A stretch of 64,000 nucleotides of DNA, from the NCBI GenBank assembly GCA_965230605.1, contig CBDDLD010000004.1, positions 1,302,001-1,366,000 on the forward strand, in the 5' to 3' direction. A model generated the notes under the pieces. The model was given only the letters and a program-made list of their open reading frames with translations, made no database searches and was not told the DNA's origin. The translations under genes were made by a program, and so were the position numbers. Shown piece by piece: positions 8,347 through 15,845 of this stretch; positions within the stretch are counted from its first letter, which is position 1, and each line of letters starts with the position of its first letter. The stretch comes from CBDDLD01 sp965230605. GTDB lineage: Bacteria > Bacteroidota > Bacteroidia > Flavobacteriales > Flavobacteriaceae.

Positions 8347-9246
8347 TTATTGTTTAGGTCTTAGGTTTTCTATAAGTTCTGAACTTACCCAAAAAATATC
8401 GACATTTTCATAATTATCTGAGCCCATATTCCTATTGAAAAAAAGATACTTTCCATCAGGGGTTACGCTAGCAGAAGCTTCCCAAGCTTTGGTGTTTATT
8501 TTGTTTCCTAAATTAATAGGGTCGCCCCATTCTCCGTTTTGCTGACGAAAGCTAATATAAATGTCTGAATCACCGTATCCGTCTTCTCTTTTACTATCAA
8601 ATAATAAATAGGATTCATCTGGAGCAATAAAGGGGTGAAAACTTTTCCCAGTATTGATTTTTTCATTGAGTAATTTTGGCTCTTCATATTTGCCATCTAT
8701 AAATCGTGAATAGCGAATATCACCCGTAAAGTCCTGTTTAAACTCATCAAAAAAGTAAGTACCTTTAGAAGAAGCAGTAAGGCGCATAATCGCTATGCTG
8801 TCGAAAGGAGATTCAAGCTTTTTTATTTCAGACCAATCTCCATTTTTCTCTCGTTCCTGATATCTCCTTCCCAAATGCATTCTTTTACCATTTGGGGAAA
8901 CAAAAGGTTCTCCCTTTCGAGGAGATATAACAGAATCTTTCCACTGATTATTTTTGTTTTGAAAGACTACAAACTCCACTTTTTTATCTTCTTCTGTTTT
9001 CCCTACCTCTCTTAAAAAATAGAATTCTTTCATGTCTGGACTAAAGACTCCGCTATATTCCCAACCTTTAGTTGTAACTAAATTTGGAGCGAAGGCTTCA
9101 GGCGTTAATAAAGGTGGTTTTTGACCAAGATAAAAACTTTCTATGGCTGAAAAATCATTGTTTTTTTTATTCAATTTCTCCTTCTTACAAGAAAGTAATA
9201 ATATTATAAATATCAGCGCTGAGAATTTAATGATGTGCTTTTTCAT
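8347..9246 (-). CDS. PD40/WD40-like beta-propeller lipoprotein
   Basis: A 299-aa protein with lipoprotein signal KKHIIKFSALIFIILLLSC (Cys about 20). Repeated blades carry the PD40 signature: GVFSPDMKEFYF, PFVSPNGKRMHL, PFIAPDESYLLFDS, ASVTPDGKYLFF. This corresponds to the TolB-like exported propeller family common in Bacteroidota. It is the first gene of the sigma operon, one base before the sigma gene. It might be a sensor or an output of the system; the sequence does not decide. Confidence 0.8.
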   Translation of the reverse strand: MKKHIIKFSALIFIILLLSCKKEKLNKKNNDFSAIESFYLGQKPPLLTPEAFAPNLVTTKGWEYSGVFSPDMKEFYFLREVGKTEEDKKVEFVVFQNKNNQWKDSVISPRKGEPFVSPNGKRMHLGRRYQEREKNGDWSEIKKLESPFDSIAIMRLTASSKGTYFFDEFKQDFTGDIRYSRFIDGKYEEPKLLNEKINTGKSFHPFIAPDESYLLFDSKREDGYGDSDIYISFRQQNGEWGDPINLGNKINTKAWEASASVTPDGKYLFFNRNMGSDNYENVDIFWVSSELIENLRPKQ

Positions 9247-9380
9247 TTTTTCGATTGTTCAAAATTTAACTGTTGTACCCACTTTTTCATCTCTTAATTA
9301 TTTAGTTACAAAAGTTACAGAAATATGACAAAAGAAGTATTAAATCTATAAACTCACCTTAAGAATGAGCAACACACTAT

Positions 9381-9511
9381 GCACAACAATGTGTATAATT
9401 CATTGCTAGTTAGAACCTACTTACGAAAGTCCTTGCGGACTTTCTATCTGCGATTTATTTGCTAAATTAGTGTTTAAACACGCAACGAAATCATACACTA
9501 GGCCGTTGTGT
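9381..9511 (+). repeat. attC-like site 9, family B
   Basis: Box GCACAAC, AAT bulge, stem GTGTATAATTC, hairpin GAAAGTCC/GGACTTTC, stretch GCTAAATTAG, stem CATACAC, core GTTGTGT. The hairpin arms differ from site 7 yet still pair. Confidence 0.82.
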
Positions 9512-9526
9512 GTAAGCTAAAAAAAA

Positions 9527-9955
9527 ATGAAGAACATTAAAATTATAATCTTGTGTTCGCTATTTGTGAACCTGTCATTTGGACAAAATGACTCATCTAA
9601 AGCTGACTGGAATGAATTAATTGTCGGTAAATGGGTTAACAAAATAAACCGAACATTAGACGGAAAACAATATACTGGATTAAAATGTCGAGATACAATC
9701 CAATATTTATCTAATGGAAAGTATATTTCCAATCAATGCGCTTGGAATGAAACTGGAAAATGGAAATTCTCTGACAAAAAAGATTTAATGATTCATTTTG
9801 ATATTGATAATGCATATTGGAAAAAGGAATTAGGGACTGATGATTTAGGAGAAAGTCACGCGGAAATAATATCGCTATCTGAATCGGAATTAGTAACTGT
9901 ATTATTCGATGAAGAAAAAGGAGAAATACACCAAATTTATGTCCGACTCGAATAA
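9527..9955 (+). CDS. Exported lipocalin-like protein, cassette-borne
   Basis: A 142-aa protein with an ordinary signal peptide (KNIKIIILCSLFVNLSFGQ, cleavage at about 20). The mature part begins with ELIVGKWVNK and then alternates short strands (YLSNGKYISNQ, ETGKWKFSDK, ELVTVLFDEE). This matches the lipocalin-like/DUF4488-type small beta-barrels of Bacteroidota; the assignment is by pattern only. Cassette arms are GTTGTGTGTAAGC and GCCTACACACAAC, the same as the cassette at 1077-1849, although the genes differ. Confidence 0.6.
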   Translation: MKNIKIIILCSLFVNLSFGQNDSSKADWNELIVGKWVNKINRTLDGKQYTGLKCRDTIQYLSNGKYISNQCAWNETGKWKFSDKKDLMIHFDIDNAYWKKELGTDDLGESHAEIISLSESELVTVLFDEEKGEIHQIYVRLE

Positions 9956-9963
9956 AAGCCTAC

Positions 9964-10118
9964 ACACAACAATGTATAACCGCAATTACGGCGGATTCGA
10001 CTACCCTTCGGCTCCGCTCAGGGCAGGCTAGAATCCACTCGGAATTGCTAAAGTCAGTGCCAAACCGAAAATTAACGCATATAAACCCGTAACTGACGGT
10101 TATACGAGACCGTTGTAA
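9964..10118 (+). repeat. attC-like site 10, family A with long arm
   Basis: Box ACACAAC, stem GTATAACCG, family A centre in which the hairpin tip is enlarged by CCCTTCGGCTCCGCTCAGGG, stem CGGTTATAC, bulge GAGACC, core GTTGTAA. One base of the enlarged tip differs from site 1. Confidence 0.8.
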
Positions 10119-10137
10119 TGCATTTAAAAAAAACTAA

Positions 10138-10593
10138 TTGGAAAAGAAAAAAAAGCCAAAGTATTCTTTAAAACAGATTATTCTATACGCAGTTGTATTC
10201 GCTGGAATTATAGCAATCGGAATTTTTGCGGATAACAAAAAGGAGCAAAATAAAGCGGACGAAATTGAAAATGGTAACTTCAAAGCATATGGAATTGTGG
10301 AAAAGCTAAAACCGCATTCTCTAAAAGGTAAAAATTTTGCCAGCCGAAAGGATGTTCTCTACCTCTACTTTGAAAAAAACGACACTATTTATCATTTGAT
10401 TGAGAATTTACCAGATGGAGAAATTGAAAAACTTGGAATTAAGATTAATGATTGTTTCGAAATCAAAGTCGCTGAATCTGACAAAAATGTTTTTGAAATA
10501 GATTTTAATAAAAAACTGGATACTTTAATTGATAAAAATGATTTTGAATACCAAATTTATCAAACTGATATTCATAAAAATATTGTGGAATAA
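10138..10593 (+). CDS. Membrane-anchored hypothetical protein, cassette-borne
   Basis: A 151-aa protein from a TTG start 25 bases after the core site; no ATG or GTG gives the same N-terminus. Lys-rich EKKKKPKYS is followed by one membrane segment (IILYAVVFAGIIAIGIF, about 13-30), then a soluble domain of about 120 residues beginning FKAYGIVEKLKP, which suggests a small beta-barrel outside the cytoplasm. The family is unknown. Confidence 0.58.
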   Translation: MEKKKKPKYSLKQIILYAVVFAGIIAIGIFADNKKEQNKADEIENGNFKAYGIVEKLKPHSLKGKNFASRKDVLYLYFEKNDTIYHLIENLPDGEIEKLGIKINDCFEIKVAESDKNVFEIDFNKKLDTLIDKNDFEYQIYQTDIHKNIVE

Positions 10594-10600
10594 AAACGCA

Positions 10601-10737
10601 TTACAACAATGGCTATAATTCATTGCTTGGCTATTGCAAAACCCAAAATTAGTTTAACTTTAAACGGCTGGATTTCTACGGTAGAAAATTCCGCTGGAAT
10701 TTTCAACGCAACGAAATCATAGCCGAGACCGTTACCT
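10601..10737 (+). repeat. attC-like site 11, family C
   Basis: Box TTACAAC, AAT bulge, stem GGCTATAATTCATTGC, hairpin GAAAATTCC/GGAATTTTC, GCAACGAAATCATAGCC, bulge GAGACC, core GTTACCT. Confidence 0.8.
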
Positions 10738-10749
10738 GCAAGCTGAAAA

Positions 10750-11175
10750 ATGAAAAACGCAATTCTGATATTAATCTCGATTTTGACACTTTCTTCGTGT
10801 AGTGGAGAAATTGACCTTGATAAAAAGAAAAAAACGGAATTGACTTTTGAGCAACTTCCGTTTGAATTGAAAAAAATCTATGGAACAAAATTCCCAAATG
10901 GAAATGACTCTATCGATTATTATGTTTTTTCGCTGGACAAAAATTACGAATTGACTCACTATTGGACTGGAATGCATAAACAACTGCTGACAAAAGGATT
11001 TAATCATCATTTTGTAATAAACGGAAAGGAATTTAAACTTGGAGCAAATCAGGGCGACCCTTTTGTGTTGTGGAATAAAAGGCTCTACTACTCGACCGAA
11101 TTGAATTTAGCCGAATATAATTTTGAAAAAGCAAAGTTTATCGAAATTGATTTGACCGAATATCTAAACGAATGA
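10750..11175 (+). CDS. Putative lipoprotein, cassette-borne
   Basis: A 141-aa protein with lipoprotein signal KNAILILISILTLSSC (Cys about 17) and an acidic-then-basic linker. The remainder has no motif I recognise. The ATG is 17 bases after the core site, one of the shortest leaders. Cassette arms GTTACCTGCAAGC and GCCAGCAGGTAAC are shared with the reversed cassette at 21.0-21.6 kb, which carries a different gene. Confidence 0.62.
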   Translation: MKNAILILISILTLSSCSGEIDLDKKKKTELTFEQLPFELKKIYGTKFPNGNDSIDYYVFSLDKNYELTHYWTGMHKQLLTKGFNHHFVINGKEFKLGANQGDPFVLWNKRLYYSTELNLAEYNFEKAKFIEIDLTEYLNE

Positions 11176-11187
11176 AAAAAAGCCAGC

Positions 11188-11319
11188 AGGTAACAATGTA
11201 TAACCGCAATTACGGCGGATTCGACTACGTCCGAATCCACTCGGAATTGCAAGCGTCAGTGCTTAACCGAAAAATAATAACTTTAAACCCGTAACTGACG
11301 GTTATACGAACCGTTGTAG
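11188..11319 (+). repeat. attC-like site 12, family A
   Basis: Box AGGTAAC, AAT bulge, stem GTATAACCG, family A inner hairpins, stem CGGTTATAC, bulge GAACC, core GTTGTAG. Confidence 0.85.
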
Positions 11320-11334
11320 GTAATTTAAAAAACA

Positions 11335-11991
11335 ATGAATAGAATTTTAATCTTATTATTTCTGACAAGTTGTTTTGGATATTCTCAAGAAAAAGAAGAA
11401 TCTAAAAACAATGGCTTTGAAATTCTTGATGGGATTTTGCTAAAGACTAATAAGCTTGAAAAAGTATCTGACTCTACTTCGACATTCTTTAATGAAAAAA
11501 TAACGGTTGAAAGGTTCAAACTTAATAGCGAAATTAATGTGCAGGTAGAATGCAATATGGTAGAGGGAAAATTTGAAAAGGCAAGAGCTAACTACCTTAT
11601 TGAAATCGGAATTGATAAAAATGGTTTGTTTAGGAAAAAGTTTGCTGATTCTATTTATAAATATTGGACTGAAAAGAGCGAATCATATTTAAGTAGTTAT
11701 GAATCTTTACCTGCAACAAACCATATTTTCTATAAAAAAGGAGATTACGTTATGTACATTGACCCTCAAAATAACAACGTTGGAAAATTCTATTTGATTT
11801 ATTTCAAAAACAGAATTATGAAAGTGACTTTTAAAGGATTTGACCAAAATGGTGGTTGGGGAGGACTTTCCGCATTTCTATCAGAATTAGTTGAGTTCAA
11901 ATTTGACAAAAGGACAATAAAACCTGAATACAAATCAAAGTTTGACCCAAAAAAATATATTGAACTTTACGAAAACAAAGAATTTGAATAA
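11335..11991 (+). CDS. Exported hypothetical protein, cassette-borne
   Basis: A 218-aa protein. The N-terminus NRILILLFLTSCFGYSQEKE can be read either as a signal peptidase I site after YSQ or as a lipobox LTSC at residue 13. The mature part contains NGFEILDGILLKTN and a C-terminal region DQNGGWGGLSAFLSELVEF with hydrophobic strands. I recognise no family. It ends 9 bases before the recombination-site box. Confidence 0.58.
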   Translation: MNRILILLFLTSCFGYSQEKEESKNNGFEILDGILLKTNKLEKVSDSTSTFFNEKITVERFKLNSEINVQVECNMVEGKFEKARANYLIEIGIDKNGLFRKKFADSIYKYWTEKSESYLSSYESLPATNHIFYKKGDYVMYIDPQNNNVGKFYLIYFKNRIMKVTFKGFDQNGGWGGLSAFLSELVEFKFDKRTIKPEYKSKFDPKKYIELYENKEFE

Positions 11992-11999
11992 AAAACTAC

Positions 12000-12132
12000 C
12001 TACAACAACGGCTATAATTCAGCGTGCTGAATGAACAAGAAACAAAATTTACTAACTTTAAAACGGCTGATTTCTAAGCTTGAAAATTCCTGCGGATTTT
12101 CCACGCCGAAATCATAGCCGAGACCGTTGTGT
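12000..12132 (+). repeat. attC-like site 13, family C
   Basis: Box CTACAAC, AAC bulge, stem GGCTATAATTC, hairpin GAAAATTCC..GGATTTTCC, stem ATCATAGCC, bulge GAGACC, core GTTGTGT. Confidence 0.8.
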
Positions 12133-12153
12133 GCAAGCTGAAAAAAATCGAAC

Positions 12154-12657
12154 GTGAAAGAAACAAAGGACAATGATATAATAATTAGAGAGCATAAAAA
12201 CGCTTGGAAAAAAGGGGTCCTGAATTTCGACACGAAAAAAATTGATTGGGATTCTAAATTGACTTGGGCAAGTAAAATGCTTAACCCCAAAAAACAAGCT
12301 GAATTTGATTATGCTGGATTAAGTCAAAAAATAGGGAAATCACGATTGACCATTTTCCGACACAACAATCGACTGAATTTACTGTTCGAAAATCAACTAA
12401 TTGAATTGAATGAAAAAATAGAATCGGAATTAAAACGAATCGGAACGGACTTACTTCTAACTTTAAAACAAGACGGGAAAATAGTGTTTGAACATAATTA
12501 CAAACAAATCAAATCTGTGATTCCAATCGAAGAAGACCCAACACCATTTGTAGATGCAGAAGATTTTGACTTGCGGATTTTGATTCACAATGTTCTGACA
12601 GAAAAGGAAAGAAAAAATAGGATGTTTGAAAAAAAGCCAGCACACAACAATGTATAA
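12154..12657 (+). CDS. Hypothetical soluble protein, cassette-borne
   Basis: A 167-aa protein from GTG 12154, about 28 bases after the core. There is no signal peptide. It contains DYAGLSQKIGKSRLTIFRHNNRL, which has the look of a helix-turn-helix (LSQKIGKSRLTIFR) around residues 53-72, so DNA binding is possible but unproven. The last residues (KPAHNNV) are encoded by the left part of the attC-like site, so the frame continues into the site. Confidence 0.5.
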   Translation: MKETKDNDIIIREHKNAWKKGVLNFDTKKIDWDSKLTWASKMLNPKKQAEFDYAGLSQKIGKSRLTIFRHNNRLNLLFENQLIELNEKIESELKRIGTDLLLTLKQDGKIVFEHNYKQIKSVIPIEEDPTPFVDAEDFDLRILIHNVLTEKERKNRMFEKKPAHNNV

Positions 12658-12773
12658 CCGCAATTACGGCGGATTCGACTACGTCCGAATCCACTCGGAA
12701 TTGCGAGCGTCAGTACTTAACCGAAAAATAATAACTTTAAACCCGTAACTGACGGTTATACGAACCGTTCTGC
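12642..12773 (+). repeat. attC-like site 14, family A
   Basis: Box ACACAAC, AAT bulge, stem GTATAACCG, family A inner hairpins, stem CGGTTATAC, bulge GAACC, core GTTCTGC. Confidence 0.85.
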
Positions 12774-12790
12774 TTAATGAAAAAAAAGAA

Positions 12791-13405
12791 ATGACAATCG
12801 AAGAAATCATAAAATTCCTGAAATCTGAAATTGAACCGATAGAAGACCAAAATATCGGTTTGGGATATAGAGCTTCGGTTTATTTGAAAGACGGAACTTA
12901 TCTTCCAGCGGTAATATTCAGAAATCCAAAAATGAAAGTTGACCAAGCGATAAAACGATTTAAAGAGGAGAAATCAGGAAAAGGAATTATCAATTGGGGA
13001 AAGGATAAAGACGCTTACAGAGAAATAGTCAAACTTTTTGTAACAGGCGGAAACAAGATAAATGATTACGACATTGAGAAAGTCGAAAAAAGTCCATTTG
13101 CGTTTCCAATTGAAATTCTAAACACCCTGAAAGGAGAAACAACTATGGCTTGGACAGGGTTTGCAGTAAGAATGAAAGACGAAAAAATATTTGGATTTGG
13201 AACTTCATTCTTAACTGAATTTTTTCAAATGCCGAATGGATACAAAGCTACCGACATTGAGGAAATAATTAACCACAGTTATGTTTCAAAAACGGGAGAA
13301 TTAAAATCTCATAAAGTTCCGTTTTTTGAAAGACCAGATGATTATGACGAAGAAGCAATTCACAGAGAAAGACCATTTTTTGAATGTTATATCGAAGGAT
13401 TGTAA
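12791..13405 (+). CDS. Hypothetical soluble protein, cassette-borne
   Basis: A 204-aa protein with no signal peptide or membrane segment. It starts TIEEIIKFLKSEIEPIEDQN, with a beta-rich middle (TTMAWTGFAVRMKDEKIFGFGTSFLTEFF) and an acidic C-terminus. I know no family. The layout resembles small immunity-type proteins often found as stand-alone cassettes, but this is only a guess from size and context. The ATG is about 22 bases after the core GTT. Confidence 0.58.
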   Translation: MTIEEIIKFLKSEIEPIEDQNIGLGYRASVYLKDGTYLPAVIFRNPKMKVDQAIKRFKEEKSGKGIINWGKDKDAYREIVKLFVTGGNKINDYDIEKVEKSPFAFPIEILNTLKGETTMAWTGFAVRMKDEKIFGFGTSFLTEFFQMPNGYKATDIEEIINHSYVSKTGELKSHKVPFFERPDDYDEEAIHRERPFFECYIEGL

Positions 13406-13428
13406 AACGAAAGAAAAAAGAACACTAA

Positions 13429-13495
13429 GCAGAACAATGTGTATGTGTTCATGTCGGGCAAAAGCCCGCCACGCCACATACACGAACCGTTGTAC
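13429..13495 (+). repeat. attC-like site 15, short family E
   Basis: Only 67 bp: box GCAGAAC, AAT bulge, stem GTGTATGTG, hairpin CGGGC/GCCCG, stem CACATACAC, bulge GAACC, core GTTGTAC. This is the size of a classical short attC (about 60 bp) and the simplest example in the array. Confidence 0.88.
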
Positions 13496-13512
13496 CACAT
13501 ATTTACAAAACA

Positions 13513-13932
13513 TTGCGAATAATAAAAACTATACTGATTTTAATCGGAATATTGACTTTAAATTCTTGTTGGAATAATCCAAGCGGATCTGAATTGATAA
13601 CAGGGAATTACTATGTGGAATGGAACGATTTAGTAGCTAACCGAGCAATTACTGAAAAAACTGAAAAAGATTCACCATATTCAACTGGAGTGATTTCGAA
13701 TTATATTTTCGCAATTGGACATAACTCGGATTACATAATCGCTAAACAACATCCATATTTGAATGATTTAACTGTAACCAAATATTTCATAATTGATATA
13801 AAGGATAGGGAAACAAGAAATGTAACTGGAATTTATGGCCCTTTAGAAAAAGAAGATTTTGATATAAAATTAAAGGAATTAAATATATCGGAATTGAATT
13901 TTGACCAAGTGTACAATGAAAATCCGAATTGA
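13513..13932 (+). CDS. Putative lipoprotein, cassette-borne
   Basis: A 139-aa protein from a TTG codon at 13513 (CATTGCGAATAATA); no ATG lies before the signal. The signal LRIIKTILILIGILTLNSC ends in a lipobox Cys at about residue 19. The mature part includes ELITGNYYVEWNDL and IFAIGHNSDYIIAKQHP, a pattern seen in short Bacteroidota lipoproteins annotated only as hypothetical. Arms GTTGTACCAC and GTAGTACAAC pair with one mismatch. Confidence 0.58.
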   Translation: MRIIKTILILIGILTLNSCWNNPSGSELITGNYYVEWNDLVANRAITEKTEKDSPYSTGVISNYIFAIGHNSDYIIAKQHPYLNDLTVTKYFIIDIKDRETRNVTGIYGPLEKEDFDIKLKELNISELNFDQVYNENPN

Positions 13933-13943
13933 AAAAATACGTA

Positions 13944-14075
13944 GTACAACAACGTGTATAGCTCATTGCGGCTGAATTCCACTACGTGCGAATTCATTGC
14001 AATTCACTACCTTTAGACTATGTCGGAATGACACTGTGTGCCATCCCGCAACAAACCATACACCAACCGTTGTGC
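13944..14075 (+). repeat. attC-like site 16, family D
   Basis: Box GTACAAC, AAC bulge, stem GTGTATAGC, hairpin GAATTC..GAATTC, stem CCATACAC, core GTTGTGC. The second inner hairpin differs from site 4 (CGGAATGACAC..GTGCCATCCCG region). Confidence 0.78.
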
Positions 14076-14138
14076 TTCATTATTTCTCACTCAAACGGAA
14101 TTGAATAATTATTCTAACTTTAGAGAAACTTCCATTCA

Positions 14139-14897
14139 ATGATAAAATTTTTTAGAAAAATTAGACAAAAACTGCTCTCTGAAAACAAATTTAGTAAGTA
14201 CTTGATTTATGCAATTGGAGAAATATTTCTTGTGGTGATTGGAATTTTAATTGCACTTGGAATAAATAATAAGAACACTTCGAGAATTGAATCTGAAAAA
14301 GAAGTAATCATGCTAAAAAATCTAAAAAACGATTTAGAAGCGGATATAAAACGATTGAATAAAGAAGATTCACTTTATGCAATTCTTGAATCAAAAACTG
14401 CCAAATCAATTAATCTCTTTTACAAAGCCAAAACTACTGAAGATATAGGTGTCGTTGATGAATTAAACGATGACATGTGGAATGTTTTATATGTTAACAA
14501 CACTACGTATCTGGAAATGATTAATTCTGGCAGCATGTATAACATGACAAATAAGGATCTTCAGGAAAAAATAATTGCACATTATTTAAATTTAAATGCA
14601 GATAAAGGATATATCAATGAAGTTAATGATGAACAGGCATTTTTATTTGACAAATCACCTGATTTATATCCTTACAAATTTTTAGTAAATCAATTAAAGA
14701 ATCCGAAGATTGATATTACAACAATAGATACTACTTGGATAAACAATCCTAATTCAGCAACATACTTAGCTGTTGAACATTATCTAGACACAAAACAAAG
14801 AAATAGTAACACATATAGAAGGACAGTTTTTAAAAGAAGTATTGAGAATACCAAAAGTCTAATTGCTGAAATCAATAACGAGTTGAACAACAGATAA
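14139..14897 (+). CDS. DUF6090 family membrane protein, cassette-borne
   Basis: A 252-aa protein. The N-terminus MIKFFRKIRQKLLSENKFSKY, then the membrane segment IYAIGEIFLVVIGILIALGINN, is the hallmark of the DUF6090 family, which is widespread in Flavobacteriia and of unknown function. A long helical domain of about 200 residues follows, probably periplasmic. Its cassette has the longest leader of the small ones, with the ATG about 70 bases after GTT. It is the only cassette cargo here that I can match to a named Flavobacteriia-wide family of unknown function. Confidence 0.8.
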   Translation: MIKFFRKIRQKLLSENKFSKYLIYAIGEIFLVVIGILIALGINNKNTSRIESEKEVIMLKNLKNDLEADIKRLNKEDSLYAILESKTAKSINLFYKAKTTEDIGVVDELNDDMWNVLYVNNTTYLEMINSGSMYNMTNKDLQEKIIAHYLNLNADKGYINEVNDEQAFLFDKSPDLYPYKFLVNQLKNPKIDITTIDTTWINNPNSATYLAVEHYLDTKQRNSNTYRRTVFKRSIENTKSLIAEINNELNNR

Positions 14898-14909
14898 AAA
14901 ATAACGTAA

Positions 14910-15040
14910 GCACAACAACGTTTATAGTTCATGCTTACGCACGAACTTCAAAATAAATTCCTAACTTTAAACAAACAACAGAACTATCGGAATATTCCTC
15001 GCGGAATATTCCGCACAAACCATACACGAACACGTTGTAA
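14910..15040 (+). repeat. attC-like site 17, family D variant
   Basis: Box GCACAAC, AAC bulge, stem GTTTATAGTTC, hairpin GGAATATTCC twice around CTCGC, stem CCATACAC, core GTTGTAA. Confidence 0.75.
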
Positions 15041-15820
15041 GTAATGTGATGAACGAAACGGAAAACAGAACATTAGAAGAATTATTTGATGCTTATTCAA
15101 AAGGGCAAAGACATTTTCTGAATTGGGATTTTGATGAAGACCTTTCTGTAAATGGAAAAGACTTGTCTGATATATTTTTCGAAAATTGTTTTCTTTTCCT
15201 TGATTTTAGAGATGCGAAATTAAATGGAGCGAAATTCTTGGGTTGCAATATAAAAACGGCTGACTTTAGAAATTCGGATTTGACCAACGCAACAATTAAA
15301 AATTGTTCTGTCGAATCAACTATGTTCAAAGGAGCAAAAACGGAAAATCTGACTTTCCAAGAAAATTATTGTTTCGGAAATACAGTCGGACAAAAAGACT
15401 TTGCGGAATTATTTAAAAATTCTGATGAATTTTACACAAGAGTTAGAATTACCAATGGATTTCCTAATGGACACGGAATTGGGAATATACTAACAGGACA
15501 TATAATACAAGGAGAAATAAATGTAAATGATTTACTTCTGACAAGTGATGGAACTGAAATCCCAATCGTTGAAGTTCAATTTATGAATATGGTACCAAAA
15601 CGACAGGATTTTGCAATTACTATTCCCCGAGAATTTGACAATGCAGAAAATTGGGGAAAATTATTTGGAACTGAATTTAAAATAAAAAACACTACTTACA
15701 ACAATGGCTATAAGTAATTGCTTGTTCTCACCTACTTCTGAAAATCCTCGCGGATTTTCAGCTTGGTGTGCACTTGCAAAGTTAAGTGCTAAACCACGCA
15801 ACTACTCATAGCCCAAACCG
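15035..15820 (+). repeat. Duplicated 786-bp gene cassette, copy 2
   Basis: This is identical by eye to 291-1076, including its attC-like site. The flanking cassettes differ, so a whole cassette was copied or re-inserted rather than a longer segment duplicated. The absence of any visible difference suggests a recent event. Confidence 0.9.
15049..15717 (+). CDS. Pentapeptide-repeat protein, cassette-borne (copy 2)
   Basis: The same 222-aa product as at 305-973. Here the frame opens with GTG 15046 directly before ATG 15049, and ATG 15049 is preferred because it is the start shared by both copies. It has beta-helix-type five-residue repeats in the first half and a beta-barrel-like C-terminal domain. 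In pentapeptide proteins this fold can mimic nucleic acid, as in gyrase-protecting Qnr proteins, but nothing here shows that activity. Confidence 0.75.
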   Translation: MNETENRTLEELFDAYSKGQRHFLNWDFDEDLSVNGKDLSDIFFENCFLFLDFRDAKLNGAKFLGCNIKTADFRNSDLTNATIKNCSVESTMFKGAKTENLTFQENYCFGNTVGQKDFAELFKNSDEFYTRVRITNGFPNGHGIGNILTGHIIQGEINVNDLLLTSDGTEIPIVEVQFMNMVPKRQDFAITIPREFDNAENWGKLFGTEFKIKNTTYNNGYK

Positions 15821-15826
15821 TTAGCA
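15696..15826 (+). repeat. attC-like site 18, family C
   Basis: The same site as 952-1082. Only the bases beyond G15820 differ (TTAGCA here, TTGTGT there), which places the crossover point at G|TT. Confidence 0.85.
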
Positions 15827-15845
15827 AAAATTAGAAAAAACATTG

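Larger units (their letters stand above)
5753..9505 (-). mobile_element. 3.75-kb multigene cassette with an antisense operon
   Basis: This cassette is about five times longer than its neighbours. The arms GTTGTGCATAATG and CACTATGCACAAC match, and its attC-like site at the right end is in normal + orientation, but all five genes point left. The order of transcription is PD40 lipoprotein, ECF sigma factor, membrane protein, small membrane protein and alpha/beta hydrolase. Single-base gaps between the first three indicate an operon. The set is self-regulating in appearance, unlike the single-gene cassettes around it. Confidence 0.75.

Noticed and set aside
1076..9511. Treating two cassettes with the same arms (1077-1849 and 9506-10112) as copies of one cassette
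   Set aside because: Their genes and leaders differ; only the terminal arms agree, so it is convergence or exchange of ends, not a duplication.
12154..12657. Calling the cassette protein a transcription factor from its helix-turn-helix-like stretch
   Set aside because: One short pattern in an otherwise unknown protein is not enough; it is left as hypothetical.
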